Assembly (NCBI RefSeq): GCF_004025585.1
Contig: NZ_QTZO01000013.1
Location: 1-64,000 of the forward strand
Direction: 5' to 3'
DNA from: Pseudodesulfovibrio sp. S3
Lineage (GTDB): Bacteria; Desulfobacterota; Desulfovibrionia; Desulfovibrionales; Desulfovibrionaceae
DNA length: 64,000 nt
In this document: piece after piece, positions 8,758 through 17,931 of the stretch
Position numbering within the stretch: position 1 is the stretch's first letter
Layout: each line of letters opens with the position of its first letter
Position numbers and translations under genes: made by a program
Notes under the pieces: generated by a model
What the model saw: only the letters and a program-made list of their open reading frames with translations
Databases searched by the model: none
Told to the model about the DNA's origin: nothing

Positions 8758-9053
8758 TATGCGTTCTCCTTGTTGGATTCTCCGTGGCAATGCCTCCTCC
8801 TATGCACGGGCCATGCCTGGCGCGTCCATAGCGTGATCGTGTTTTTATCTGATTGAATATAAAGGAGAAAGGTAACGCAAAATCTGGCAATTGCACCCTT
8901 GCGCGTCCCTTCTCATGCCGCTTGAATCCAGCAAAGCCGTTGCCGAAAGCAGGGCAGGCAATGAGTCCAGGACTTCTGGCTGATGAGCAACAAGAAGGGC
9001 CACTCCATTGCAGGAGCGGCCCTTTCACATTGTCTGGTGGTGAGAATCGGACC

Positions 9054-10682
9054 TTACATGTCCAGGATCTTCTTGGCAGTGTCGTCCATGACATCGGTGA
9101 TGAACGGGATACCGGTTTCGCGTTCGGTCTCGCGATTGGCCGAGGCGATGTCGGCGCGGCTGATGCCGGTCAGGTCGAACTTGCGGGCACCGGCCAGCAA
9201 CTGCTGGAGACCTGCGGAGAGCTTGTCGACCAGGCACCAGATGCCTACGGCACCCAGTGGGATGTTTTTCATTTCATCTTTGCCGACCTTGGCTTCCACG
9301 TCCTGGTAGCAGGCGAAGATTTCTTCTGCGGTCTTGCCGTACTTGGAGACGGAAGCGGGCAGGCTGTCCCAGTTGCCGCTGAGTTCGGTGCGGCGTTCAG
9401 GGTTCAGCACGCCTTCTATGTTGGCTCCCAGGAACCCGGGAATCATCATGCCGCGGCCCATGCAGATCATCTTGGTGAAGGGAGCGCCCATGGCCAGGGC
9501 CTTGAAGATGTTGCTGCCCTTGGCAAAGCCTCCGGCAAAGGACATGTCCACGACCCTTTCACCCTTGGCGGCCAGGCGGGTGGCGTATTCGTGGGCCTTG
9601 GAGTGCAGGAGGATGGAGGGAACGCCCCAGCTTTCCATCATGTTCCAGGGGGACATGCCCGTGCCGCCGCCGGAGCCGTCCATGGTCAGCAGGTCGAGCT
9701 TGGCCTCGGTGGCGAACTTGATGGCCATGGCCAGGGCTTCCATGCCGTAGGAGCCGGTTTTCAGGGAAATGCGTTTGAAGCCGAGCTTGCGCAGGTAGAC
9801 CACGGAGTTCATGAAGTCGTCGTGGACCTGTTGGTAGGTGTTCAGCTCGGTGTAGCCCAGGCGGCTGTGGCGGGCAAAGCTGTGGATCGCACCGCGCTTG
9901 AAGCCTTCCTGCACTTCGGCCTTTTCCGGGTCGGGGTCGACGAGGTAGCCGCGTTTTTTCAGGAAAAGGGCGTATTCGAGGCTTGAGACTTCGATTTCGC
10001 CGCCGATGTTCTTGGCGCCCTGGCCCCATTTGAGCTCGATGATGACCTTGTCGCCGTATTTTTCGGCCACGTACTCGGCCACGCCGTTGCGGGTGTCTTC
10101 CACGTTCAGCTGGACGATGATGGCGCCGTAGCCGTCGTAGTAGCGCATGTAGGTTTCGATGCGGCGATCCAACTCGGGAGCGGAGGAGATGCGGCCGTTC
10201 TGGATGATGGACTCGCGGTCCACGCCGACCACGTTTTCACCGACCACGATGGGGGCGCCGACCAGGGCGCAGCCCACGGCAAAGGAGTCCCAATATTTGG
10301 CTGCGATGAAAGTGGAGCCGAGTGCGCCGGTCATGAAGGGCACGCGACATTTGGTCTTTTCCTCGGCGCCGAAGCTCGTTTCCAGGCTGACGTCCGTGAA
10401 CAGGTGGTCGCCGTTGGTGCCCTTGGAGCCGAGGGCTCCGTAATTGAGGCCCTGGATGCGCAGGGAGTTGTAGGAGACACCCACATGGGTGGTGTTGCCG
10501 CTGCCCGCGGTGACCATGCCGAAATCGCGGGGGTAGAGCATCTCACGTCCGCGCAGGGAAGAGAGCCAGGTTTCGCATTTGCCTTGGCAGTCGGCGCGGC
10601 AGAGCGTGCACAATCCGGATTCGATAGCGTTTCCCCGGTTGACGGAACCGAGAACATCGTTGGATTTAGGCCAGGTGAACAA
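9054..10682 (-). CDS. Stand-alone glutamate synthase-like FMN domain protein
   Basis: A 542-residue protein matching the FMN-binding synthase domain of glutamate synthase large subunits (SGGGTGMSPWNMMESWG and GFAKGSNIFKALAMGA are typical of the barrel). It lacks the N-terminal glutamine amidotransferase domain and the C-terminal GXGXG domain. An N-terminal cluster (CTLCRADCQGKC, near residues 24-35) could hold an iron-sulfur centre. Such proteins, as in archaeal-type GltB, may work with separate amidotransferase subunits; none is visible here. The start is a TTG eight bases after ggagg; the nearby ATG at 10690 is out of frame. The amino acid importer genes lie directly upstream on the same strand. 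Confidence 0.8.
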   Translation of the reverse strand: MFTWPKSNDVLGSVNRGNAIESGLCTLCRADCQGKCETWLSSLRGREMLYPRDFGMVTAGSGNTTHVGVSYNSLRIQGLNYGALGSKGTNGDHLFTDVSLETSFGAEEKTKCRVPFMTGALGSTFIAAKYWDSFAVGCALVGAPIVVGENVVGVDRESIIQNGRISSAPELDRRIETYMRYYDGYGAIIVQLNVEDTRNGVAEYVAEKYGDKVIIELKWGQGAKNIGGEIEVSSLEYALFLKKRGYLVDPDPEKAEVQEGFKRGAIHSFARHSRLGYTELNTYQQVHDDFMNSVVYLRKLGFKRISLKTGSYGMEALAMAIKFATEAKLDLLTMDGSGGGTGMSPWNMMESWGVPSILLHSKAHEYATRLAAKGERVVDMSFAGGFAKGSNIFKALAMGAPFTKMICMGRGMMIPGFLGANIEGVLNPERRTELSGNWDSLPASVSKYGKTAEEIFACYQDVEAKVGKDEMKNIPLGAVGIWCLVDKLSAGLQQLLAGARKFDLTGISRADIASANRETERETGIPFITDVMDDTAKKILDM

Positions 10683-10800
10683 TGTTTCATCCTCCAGAAT
10701 AATATGTATTAGTGTACGGTTGAGAACGGAAAAACGTTCAAATTGTCCTTGGGATGTCTAGAAAAGCAAGCCCCTGTTTTCAAATCGCTGCGCGGCGGGA

Positions 10801-11547
10801 TCAATGCTGCAGTATCTGGCTGAGGAAAAGCTTGGTGCGGTCATATTGCGGATTGGAGAAGAATTCCTCCGGGGGATTCTGTTCCACGATCTCGCCGCAA
10901 TCCATGAATATGACATGATCGGCCACGGTGCGGGCAAAGCCCATTTCGTGGGTTACGCAAACCATGGTCATGTTTTCTTCGGCCAGGCTTACCATGACAT
11001 CGAGAACTTCCTTGATCATCTCCGGGTCCAGCGCCGATGTTGGTTCGTCGAATAACAGGATATTGGGGTTCATGCACAGGGCGCGCGCGATGGCCACACG
11101 CTGTTGCTGCCCGCCGGACAGTTGGCCGGGGTATTTGGCCGCCTGTTCAGCGATGCGCACCCGCTCAAGGAAATGCATGGCCGTTGCCTCGGCCTCCCTT
11201 TTCGGCATTTTCCGTACCCAGATCGGGGCAAGGGTGAGATTCTCCAGCACGGTCATGTGCGGGAAGAGGTTGAAATTCTGGAAGACCATACCCACTTCGC
11301 GGCGGATTTTTTCAATGCCCTTCAGGTTTCCTGTGAGCTCGGTCCCGTCCACGATGATGACCCCTTCCTCGTGATGTTCAAGCTGGTTCATGCACCGGAT
11401 GAGGGTCGATTTGCCGGAGCCGGACGGTCCGCAGATGACGATGCGTTCGCCCTTGTGAACCTGGAGGTCGACGTTTTTGAGCACATGGAAGTCGCCGTAC
11501 CACTTGTTCAGCCCTTTTATGTCAATGACGATTTCGTTGATATCCAT
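10801..11547 (-). CDS. aapP: Polar amino acid ABC transporter ATPase
   Basis: A 248-residue ABC ATPase of the GlnQ/AapP group: Walker [11 protein letters not shown]-loop [10 protein letters not shown], signature LSGGQQQR, Walker [15 protein letters not shown] and switch His (CVTHEMG). It drives ATP-dependent uptake through the two permeases encoded just upstream. The start MDINEIVID is chosen for its length match with the family; the longer reading frame runs back into the permease gene. It is the last gene of the four-gene importer operon. Confidence 0.93.
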   Translation of the reverse strand: MDINEIVIDIKGLNKWYGDFHVLKNVDLQVHKGERIVICGPSGSGKSTLIRCMNQLEHHEEGVIIVDGTELTGNLKGIEKIRREVGMVFQNFNLFPHMTVLENLTLAPIWVRKMPKREAEATAMHFLERVRIAEQAAKYPGQLSGGQQQRVAIARALCMNPNILLFDEPTSALDPEMIKEVLDVMVSLAEENMTMVCVTHEMGFARTVADHVIFMDCGEIVEQNPPEEFFSNPQYDRTKLFLSQILQH

Positions 11548-11558
11548 GGCGAAGCCTT

Positions 11559-12656
11559 TTAGCTGTTGTTCTTGGGGCCGCGTTTCTCGATGCTGCGGCC
11601 GTATCGGCTCATGCCGAAGCAGATGCACCAGTACACCACGGCGCAAAAAATGTAGCCTTCGACCTCATGGCCGAGCCATACCTGATCCTGGGAAGCGGCC
11701 TTGGCCATGCCCAGGAAGTCCAGCAGCCCGACGATGATGACCAGGGAGGTGTCCTTGAACAGGGCGATGCAGCGGCCGATCAGGGACGGCAGCACATAGC
11801 GCAGAGCCTGCGGCAGGATCACGAAGGAGGTGACCATCCAGGGGGAAAGCCCCAGGGCCTTGGCCGCGTCGATCTGGCCGGTTGGGACTGCCTGCAGTCC
11901 GCCCCGAACCACTTCGGCTATGTAGGCGGACGAGAAGAAGATGATGCCCACCTGGACGCGCAGCAGGTTGTTGATCTGCATGTTTACCGGCAGAAACAGC
12001 GGCATCATCACCGAGGCCATGAACAGGATGGTGATGAGCGGAACACCTCTGACCAGTTCGATGAATCCGATGCAGATGGAACTGATGCTCACCATCCTGG
12101 ACTGCCGCCCCAGGGCCAGCAGGATGCCGAATGGCACCGACAACAGGATGCCCACGGCGGCCAGTCCGAGGCTGAGCATGAGACCTCCCCACATGGACTG
12201 ATCCACTTCCTTTAGTCCGGCGTTTCCGCCGACGAGCCAGAGGGCAATCACGAAAAACAGGGGCCAGATGCCGGTCAGGATGCGTTTTCGGCAACGGCCG
12301 CTCACCGTGGCCGCGATCACCCCTGCGAACAGCACCGCGGCTGTCAGCGGTCGCCATGCGAGTTCCGGCGGGTAGGTGCCTATGAGCATGACCCTGGCCT
12401 TGGCTGCGATAAAGGCCCAGCACGCGCCGGTGGTGCCGTCGCACATCTCCGGGCCGCCCAACCAGACCGCATGGATCAACGCCCAGGAAATCAGCGGCGG
12501 GATGGTCTTGATCAGGAGCAGGAGGGCCAGGATGGAAAGCGCTGAATTGAACCAGCTCGAAAACAGATTGGTGCGAAGCCAGAGGATGACGCCGGTGGCG
12601 GCGATGGGAGGCGGTGAGGACGGAGAGGGGGTGAAGGTCTTGGTTTGAGAACTCAT
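11559..12656 (-). CDS. aapM: Amino acid ABC transporter permease (AapM type)
   Basis: A 365-residue inner-membrane permease with several hydrophobic segments and the family's EAA-like loop ([24 protein letters not shown]). It is longer than HisM/GlnP permeases because of an extended N-terminal half with extra membrane segments, as in AapM/YhdY. The ATG at 12656 overlaps the stop of the upstream permease (ATGA), indicating coupled translation. Twelve bases separate its stop from the ATPase start. Confidence 0.9.
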   Translation of the reverse strand: MSSQTKTFTPSPSSPPPIAATGVILWLRTNLFSSWFNSALSILALLLLIKTIPPLISWALIHAVWLGGPEMCDGTTGACWAFIAAKARVMLIGTYPPELAWRPLTAAVLFAGVIAATVSGRCRKRILTGIWPLFFVIALWLVGGNAGLKEVDQSMWGGLMLSLGLAAVGILLSVPFGILLALGRQSRMVSISSICIGFIELVRGVPLITILFMASVMMPLFLPVNMQINNLLRVQVGIIFFSSAYIAEVVRGGLQAVPTGQIDAAKALGLSPWMVTSFVILPQALRYVLPSLIGRCIALFKDTSLVIIVGLLDFLGMAKAASQDQVWLGHEVEGYIFCAVVYWCICFGMSRYGRSIEKRGPKNNS

Positions 12657-13843
12657 CGTTCCACCAACTGCACTTTGGCGTTGAACCAGTTCATGCCCAT
12701 GGAAAGGACGAGGTTGATGGTCAGGTATACCGCCATCCACATGCCGATGATCTCGATGGCCTGGTCGTTCTGGCCGATGATGGTGCCGCCGATGGACACC
12801 ATGTCCGGATAGCCGATAGCCACGGCCAGGGAGCTGTTCTTTACAAGGCTCGTGTAATCGTTGGTGGTGGCCGGGATGCAGACGCGCAGGGTCTGCGGCA
12901 GGATGACCTTGCGCATGACCATACCCGGTTTGAGGCCAAGGGCCTTGGCCGCTTCGAGTTGTCCCTTGTCCACGGATTGGATGCCGCTGCGCACGTTTTC
13001 ACCGATAAAGGCTGCGGTGTACATCACCAGTCCGATCAGCAGGGCGGAAAATTCGGGTTTAAGGACCATGCCTCCCTTGAAATTGAACCCCTTGAGCGCC
13101 GGGACGTCAAAGGCCAGCGGCTGGCCTGCCAGGAAGTAGGCTGCGGTGGGCAGTCCTGCGAGCAGGCCCAGAGAGAGCCATCCGGCCGGGAGGCCTCGGC
13201 CTGTCTCATCGCGCATCCGTTTGGATTTCCTGATCAGCAGTATGGAGGCCAGGGCGGCTCCGGTCACGGCCAGGAACACCCACCCCATGCCGTCCTGAAA
13301 TTCTGGCCGGGAAGCGAACATGCCTCTGTTGTTGATGAAGATATCGCCGAAGGGATTCAGGCTGTTGCGCGGCGCAGGCAGGAAGGCCAGCAGGGTCGAA
13401 TAGCAGAAAAACAGGGTCAGCAGCAGGGGGATGTTGCGGAGCACCTCAACATAGACGGCCGCCAAACGGGCCACCAGCCAGTTGGTGGACACACGCGCCA
13501 CGCCCACCAGGACACCGAGTATGGTGGCCAGCACGATGGACAGGGCGGATACGAACAGGGTGTTCAGGATACCGATGACAAAGGCTTGTCCATAGGTGTC
13601 GGCCGGGGAATAGGGCAGGAGCGTGTCGTTGATGGGCAGCCCGCCTTCCACGGAAAGGAACCCGAAGCCCGAGGCGATGTTGCGCGCCTCAAGATTGGCC
13701 TGGGTGTTTTGGAAGAGTTGCAGCGCCACATAGAGAATCGCCCCGACTACGAGAGTCTGGGCCAGGAGCGTGGGTAACTGCGTTTTCAGTTTGGAAGCTT
13801 TCAAAACAACCGGCTTTGGTTTGGGGTGAACGAACGACCGCAC
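12653..13843 (-). CDS. aapQ: Amino acid ABC transporter permease (AapQ type)
   Basis: A 396-residue permease with an extended N-terminus and a large insertion between early membrane segments, as in AapQ/YhdX. The coupling loop reads EAAKALGLKPGMVMRKVILPQ. It pairs with the AapM-type permease downstream through a four-base overlap. The only upstream start in frame is a GTG at 13843, which lies inside a hairpin and has no good ribosome binding site; a TTG 13 codons later is the alternative. Expression may be lower than that of the binding-protein gene before it. Confidence 0.88.
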   Translation of the reverse strand: MRSFVHPKPKPVVLKASKLKTQLPTLLAQTLVVGAILYVALQLFQNTQANLEARNIASGFGFLSVEGGLPINDTLLPYSPADTYGQAFVIGILNTLFVSALSIVLATILGVLVGVARVSTNWLVARLAAVYVEVLRNIPLLLTLFFCYSTLLAFLPAPRNSLNPFGDIFINNRGMFASRPEFQDGMGWVFLAVTGAALASILLIRKSKRMRDETGRGLPAGWLSLGLLAGLPTAAYFLAGQPLAFDVPALKGFNFKGGMVLKPEFSALLIGLVMYTAAFIGENVRSGIQSVDKGQLEAAKALGLKPGMVMRKVILPQTLRVCIPATTNDYTSLVKNSSLAVAIGYPDMVSIGGTIIGQNDQAIEIIGMWMAVYLTINLVLSMGMNWFNAKVQLVER

Positions 13844-13868
13844 CGGCCAGGGTCCCGGTCGGTGCGGT
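13837..13868 (-). promoter_or_regulatory. Intergenic stem-loop between binding-protein and permease genes
   Basis: The arms 13837-13845 and 13860-13868 are perfect complements (9 bp, extendable to 12 with one wobble). The hairpin lies 27 bases after the binding-protein stop and contains the GTG start of the next gene. It lacks a T-run. In such importer operons a stem-loop at this place often stabilises the upstream message or attenuates the downstream genes; that role is inferred. Confidence 0.6.
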
Positions 13869-13894
13869 GTGTGTGCATCGTGATGACGGTCCGG

Positions 13895-14908
13895 CTAGCG
13901 GATCGGCATGGCGTAGATCAGCCCGCCTTTGGTCCAAAGGTTGTTGTGGCCGCGGGGGATTTTCAAGGCGGTGTCGGGGCCGAAGTTGCGGTTGTACATC
14001 TCGCCGTAGTTGCCCACAGCCTGAATGGCACGGACCAGCCAGTCATTGTCCAGATTGACGAAGGTGCCGATGTCGCCGGTGGCGCCAAGCATGCGCTGGA
14101 CCATCGGGTCGGTAGAGGTCTTTTTCATTTCCAGGACATTGGCCTGGGTAATGCCCTTTTCTTCGGCTTCGATGAGTCCGAAAAGAACCCATGTGACCAG
14201 GTCCTTCCACTGATTGTCGCCGTGACGGACAAAGGGAGACAGGGGCTCCTTGGAGAAAACTTCGGGCAGGATGATGTGTTGGTCGGAATCAGTCGCACCG
14301 GCACGAAGGGAGGCCAACTGGCTGACATCGGTGGTGAAGGCGTCGGTGCGTCCGGCCACATAGGCGTTGAAGGCCTCTTTCTTGGAATCGAAGACCACGG
14401 TTTCCAACTTGATGTTGTTGGCGCGGGCGAAATCGGCCACGTTCAGCTCGGAAGTGGTGCCGGAGACCACGGCCACCGAGGCGCCGTCAAGGTCGGTGGC
14501 TTTGCTCACGCCCAGGCTCTTCTTTACCATGAGGCCCTGACCATCGTAGAACAGGACCACGGTGAAATCCACGCCCTGCTTTCCGTCACGTTTCATGGTC
14601 CAGGTTGTGCCGCGGGACAGGTCTACCTGGCCCGAGGAAACAGCGACGATCTTCTGTTTGGAGGCAAGGGGCACAAATTTGATGGCATCCGGGTCTTTCA
14701 GGACAGCGGCTGCCACGGCATGGCCCATATCTACGTCGAAACCGGTCCAGCGACCGTTGGAGTCAGGCGCGGAAAAACCGGCCACGCCTTCGCTGACGCC
14801 AAGAATAAGTTCTTTGTTTTGCTGAACTTTTTCAAGTGTCCCTGCCATGGCGGTGGTGGCCATGGCAAGCATGAGAACTGCCAATAGAATTTTGCCGATA
14901 GTCTTCAT
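13895..14908 (-). CDS. aapJ: Periplasmic amino acid-binding protein
   Basis: A 337-residue solute-binding protein of family 3 (AapJ/BztA group). A signal peptide is clear (MKTIGKILLAVLMLA then TAMAG cleavage region). The mature part has GFDVDMGHAVAAA, RGTTWTMKRD, GTTSELNVADFA and QAVGNYGEMYNRNFG, all typical of general L-amino acid receptors. Start MKTIGK follows a gagagag-type ribosome binding site; the longer frame has no role. First gene of the importer operon. Confidence 0.93.
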   Translation of the reverse strand: MKTIGKILLAVLMLAMATTAMAGTLEKVQQNKELILGVSEGVAGFSAPDSNGRWTGFDVDMGHAVAAAVLKDPDAIKFVPLASKQKIVAVSSGQVDLSRGTTWTMKRDGKQGVDFTVVLFYDGQGLMVKKSLGVSKATDLDGASVAVVSGTTSELNVADFARANNIKLETVVFDSKKEAFNAYVAGRTDAFTTDVSQLASLRAGATDSDQHIILPEVFSKEPLSPFVRHGDNQWKDLVTWVLFGLIEAEEKGITQANVLEMKKTSTDPMVQRMLGATGDIGTFVNLDNDWLVRAIQAVGNYGEMYNRNFGPDTALKIPRGHNNLWTKGGLIYAMPIR

Positions 14909-15341
14909 TCTCTCTCTCCTTGAATATTGAGTCGGGCCAGACATTGGTTGGTGTCAATGTTACGATTAAGTGACAATGGTGTTACAGACATGGGTCAGGC
15001 TGTCAATGAACGTCTCTTGAAAAGTAGGCTGTCGCAACCGTTGGCAGGAATATTCCATTCTCGTCTGGCAGGGCGAAGTCAGGCCCCGTCTGCGGCATCC
15101 TGAAGAGAACAAAAATGGAGAGCGCGCCAGGTACCGGCCTCTTTCCCTTGAGCTTGTTTGGGCTGAACGGGCTTTCGCACATGATAGGGGAAAGTCGAGT
15201 GCTTTTATTCTGATTGATGGATTGCCAGATGCAAAAGGATACACAAGGTAGAGTCTGCCAGTTCAGCACACCTGATGCAGTCATTGGCATTATTTGAACA
15301 TCCAAAAGCACAAAAGCGGCGGGATGAGAACGCTCAAAGGA
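14909..15341. other. Intergenic region upstream of the amino acid importer
   Basis: About 430 bases with no gene I can support. Short reading frames here have no ribosome binding sites. It must hold the promoter of the minus-strand importer operon, but I see no confident -35/-10 pair. It ends at the terminator of the tRNA-Phe gene. Confidence 0.5.
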
Positions 15342-15375
15342 AAAGGCCTTACGAAGAATACTCCGTAAGGCCTTT
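15342..15375 (-). terminator. Terminator of left tRNA-Phe
   Basis: A 12-bp perfect stem (15342-15353 with 15364-15375). On the minus strand it is followed by a T-rich tail (ttttcctttg). It lies eight bases beyond the CCA end of the left tRNA-Phe gene. Confidence 0.8.
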
Positions 15376-15383
15376 GATATCTA

Positions 15384-15459
15384 TGGTGCTCGGGGACGGA
15401 ATTGAACCGCCGACACGGGGATTTTCAGTCCCCTGCTCTACCGACTGAGCTACCCGAGC
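15384..15459 (-). tRNA. tRNA-Phe (GAA), left copy
   Basis: A complete 76-base tRNA with an encoded CCA end. The acceptor arms gctcggg/cccgagc pair exactly; the anticodon stem-loop reads ggggactgaaaatcccc, giving anticodon GAA. The T-arm contains ggttcaattcc. It is identical over its whole length to the copy at 26649-26724 and marks the left boundary of the genomic island. Confidence 0.97.
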
Positions 15460-15508
15460 AACCGGTTGAGAAGTGGGGTTTACCCAAATGGGGGACGGTT
15501 TGCAACCT
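15384..15508. repeat. Left copy of 125-bp direct repeat (tRNA-Phe plus 5' flank)
   Basis: This segment matches 26649-26773 in the same orientation with three mismatches, all in the 49 bases upstream of the tRNA. Identity stops sharply at both sides. The repeat covers the complete tRNA and its promoter region rather than just the 3' end usually duplicated by integrases, which leaves open whether it is an integration duplication or an older tandem tRNA duplication. Confidence 0.9.
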
Positions 15509-15608
15509 GCTTGAATGGTTGTTTATATCGGCCGTCAGAATGTCCCTGCGGATAAGCATAGGGGTTGGAAACAACCCGAGTGAATTCATGGCGCAGACCA
15601 GAGAAAAA

Positions 15609-15637
15609 GCGTCGTGAGTTTACCCTATGTTTACCCG
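15609..15637. repeat. Left inner direct repeat with paired GTTTACCC motifs
   Basis: Contains tttaccctatgtttaccc within a 21-bp exact match to 26577-26597; about 28 bp match with two mismatches. GTTTACCC occurs at 15618-15625 and 15629-15636, eleven bases apart, that is one helical turn. A third copy is at 15478-15485 near the tRNA. Candidate integrase arm sites or attachment core. Confidence 0.75.
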
Positions 15638-15645
15638 GAGGATCG

Positions 15646-16800
15646 ATGGCGATCACGATCAAATGCCCGAACTGTTCATCGACGTACAAACTCGGCACCA
15701 AGTCTTGCCGCAAGTGCAAGACCAACCTCCAGCAACACCGGAAATACAAGGTCATGATCAAGGTGCGGGGCCGATGGAAGACGAAGACCGTCGACTCCCT
15801 GAAGCTGGCCGAACAGATCGAAGCGAAGTGGAGGCACGATATCACTGTCGCAGCCGTGGTGCCGGAGAAGATGCCGGTGCCGACCTTGCAGGAGGTCTGG
15901 GACAGGTTCGACAGGCTGCATAACTCAAAGCTGAAGTCGCCGCGATCATGGCGCAAGGTCTGGGAAACCCGTGTCCGAAAACGGTTCGGGCAAATGCGGC
16001 TGGATGAGATCACGCCGCCGGACATAGCCGAGTTCATGTGCTCCATGAAGAGCATGCAAAGGACCAAGGGGACTCGGAAACCACTGGCGATGGAGACGGT
16101 CACCAAGAACGTGAAACTCATCAGCAGGTTGTACAGCTACGCAGCCAAGAACGGACTCTACGAGGGCACTAACCCGGCGACACGCCTCGACATGCCCCGA
16201 TACGACAACCAAGTGACCAACCCCCTCACCGATGCCGAGCTAGACCGCCTCATGGCCGTTCTGGGCACATGGAAGAACCGCATGGTCGCCCTTGCCTTCC
16301 AGTTCTGCCTCGCGACAGGGAAAAGGACGGGCGAGGTCTTCAGCCTCACGTGGCCGGATGTGGACTACGAGGGAGACGTCATCCGGTTCGAGATCAAGAG
16401 CATGGTTAAGGGACGGTGCCAGTACCTACCCATGAACGACATGATGAAGAGCATCCTTGCCGAGGCCCGAGCCGAACGACAGGCGCGGTCGAATTTGGTC
16501 TTCCATTCGACCAACGGCAATCGCATCCACTACCGCTGGCCGTGGACCCGTATCAAGGCCGCAGCCAATCTTCGCGCAGAAATTCGCCCCCACGACCTGC
16601 GGCACACGTTTGCATCAAGGCTTGTCAGTACCGGCAAGGTCGATCTCTACACGCTTCAGCACATCCTTGGTCACAAGACCGTGAGCATGACCCAGCGGTA
16701 TGCCCATCTTGCCGATGAGTCGGTCAGGAGAGGGATGGCGGCGGCGGAGAGTGTGTTTTCAGGCAGTTGCCGGGTACCCCCGAATCGAGAAGGTTCTTGA
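15646..16800 (+). CDS. Tyrosine recombinase / integrase
   Basis: A 384-residue phage-type integrase. The N-terminus carries a small zinc ribbon (CPNC near residues 7-10 and CRKC near 21-24), followed by a SAM-like core-binding domain (about 70-170) and the catalytic domain with Arg near 227 (GKRTGEV), HDLRHTFAS near 316-324, LGHKT near 340-345 and the nucleophile Tyr near 351 (QRYAHL). The ATG follows cggagga. The reading frame stays open upstream through the inner repeat, but that part is unlikely to be translated. It presumably mobilises the island. Confidence 0.95.
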   Translation: MAITIKCPNCSSTYKLGTKSCRKCKTNLQQHRKYKVMIKVRGRWKTKTVDSLKLAEQIEAKWRHDITVAAVVPEKMPVPTLQEVWDRFDRLHNSKLKSPRSWRKVWETRVRKRFGQMRLDEITPPDIAEFMCSMKSMQRTKGTRKPLAMETVTKNVKLISRLYSYAAKNGLYEGTNPATRLDMPRYDNQVTNPLTDAELDRLMAVLGTWKNRMVALAFQFCLATGKRTGEVFSLTWPDVDYEGDVIRFEIKSMVKGRCQYLPMNDMMKSILAEARAERQARSNLVFHSTNGNRIHYRWPWTRIKAAANLRAEIRPHDLRHTFASRLVSTGKVDLYTLQHILGHKTVSMTQRYAHLADESVRRGMAAAESVFSGSCRVPPNREGS

Positions 16801-16848
16801 GCGACTGCATCCCTTCTGCTAGAGTCTGGAGAAATTCAAGAAATCACC

Positions 16849-17931
16849 ATGAAGCACAAACTGATCGACCTTTTCTCCGGCTGCGGAGGTATGACCTTAG
16901 GGTTCGTTCATCCCGATTACTGCGGGAGGTTCGAGTCCGTCTTTGCGTTGGACAACGATCAGGCGGCCGTCAACAGCTATATCGCCAACTTCGGCAGCCA
17001 TGCCGTGTGCGACGACATCGAGAATTGGGCGTCGGGCGGGCTGGTCGGACAAGTCCCCGAAGCCGACATTGTCATCGGTGGGCCTCCCTGTCAGGGGTTC
17101 AGCCTGCTCAACAAGAAGCGCAAAGGGGATCACCGCCGAGCCTTGTGGGAGCCGTACATGGACATCGTTGCCATGTCCGGTGCGCGAGTCTTCGTCATCG
17201 AGAACGTGCAGGGACTGCTCAAGGCGGACGAGAAGAAGGAAATTGTTAAGAGAGCCGAAAAGCTCGGGTTTAAGACGACCTCGGCTCTTCTCAATGCGGC
17301 CGACTACGGAGCACCCCAGACCCGGAAGAGGGCATTCATCGTGGGCTGGAAGATGTCGGCATTCGACGTCGTGTCCTTTCCACCGAAGCCGACGCACTCC
17401 TTGGACCCGGAAAGGACGGGGTTGCCTCGGTGGCGTACCGTTGCCGATATGATCTCCGATCTTCCGCCACCGGAGGGGTTCGAGATCAGGGATGTCCCGG
17501 CACCGCTCAATCTTCATTTTCGCCGGAACCCGACGGCCAAGAGTCTGCAGCGGTACAGAGCCGTTCCGCCGGGGGGCAATCGGTTCGATTTGCAACGCAA
17601 TGCGCCGGAGATCACTCCTCAGTGTTGGATCAGGAAGGTTTCGGGCGGTACAGACTTGTTCGGCCGTTTGTGGTGGGATCGTCCGTCAGTGACTATTCGG
17701 ACGGAGTTCTTCAAGCCGGAAAAGGGTCGGTATCTACACCCGGAGCAGCATCGTCCCATCACCCACCGAGAAGCTGCTCGGCTCATGGGTTTCCCCGATC
17801 ACTTTGTCTTCACGGGCACGAAGACCGAAGTAGCCCGTCAGATCGGCAATGCCGTTCCCCCGGATATGGCCGCCGCCGTGGCGAGGGCCATTGCCGACGT
17901 GCTCGCCATGAGGGCCAGAAAGGCCGCCTAG
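16849..17931 (+). CDS. DNA (cytosine-5) methyltransferase
   Basis: A 360-residue m5C methyltransferase with motif I (DLFSGCGGMTLGF), motif IV with the catalytic Cys81 (GGPPCQGFS), motif VI (IENV), motif VIII (QTRKRAF) and motif X (QIGNAVPPDMA). The target-recognition region lies roughly between residues 200 and 285. Its stop codon overlaps that of the HNH nuclease gene encoded on the other strand, and Vsr follows, so it is read as the protective half of a restriction-modification cluster. The recognition sequence cannot be read from the protein. Confidence 0.95.
   Translation: MKHKLIDLFSGCGGMTLGFVHPDYCGRFESVFALDNDQAAVNSYIANFGSHAVCDDIENWASGGLVGQVPEADIVIGGPPCQGFSLLNKKRKGDHRRALWEPYMDIVAMSGARVFVIENVQGLLKADEKKEIVKRAEKLGFKTTSALLNAADYGAPQTRKRAFIVGWKMSAFDVVSFPPKPTHSLDPERTGLPRWRTVADMISDLPPPEGFEIRDVPAPLNLHFRRNPTAKSLQRYRAVPPGGNRFDLQRNAPEITPQCWIRKVSGGTDLFGRLWWDRPSVTIRTEFFKPEKGRYLHPEQHRPITHREAARLMGFPDHFVFTGTKTEVARQIGNAVPPDMAAAVARAIADVLAMRARKAA

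Noticed and set aside
8853-9986. 377-codon open frame on the plus strand
   Set aside because: Antisense to the GltB-like gene with Gly/Ala/Val-rich translation and no domain.
9054-10682. Full-length glutamate synthase
   Set aside because: Amidotransferase and GXGXG domains are absent; only the FMN synthase domain is encoded.
15384-15459. Left tRNA-Phe as a displaced 3' fragment
   Set aside because: All 76 bases, both acceptor strands, a flank and a terminator are present, so it is a full gene.
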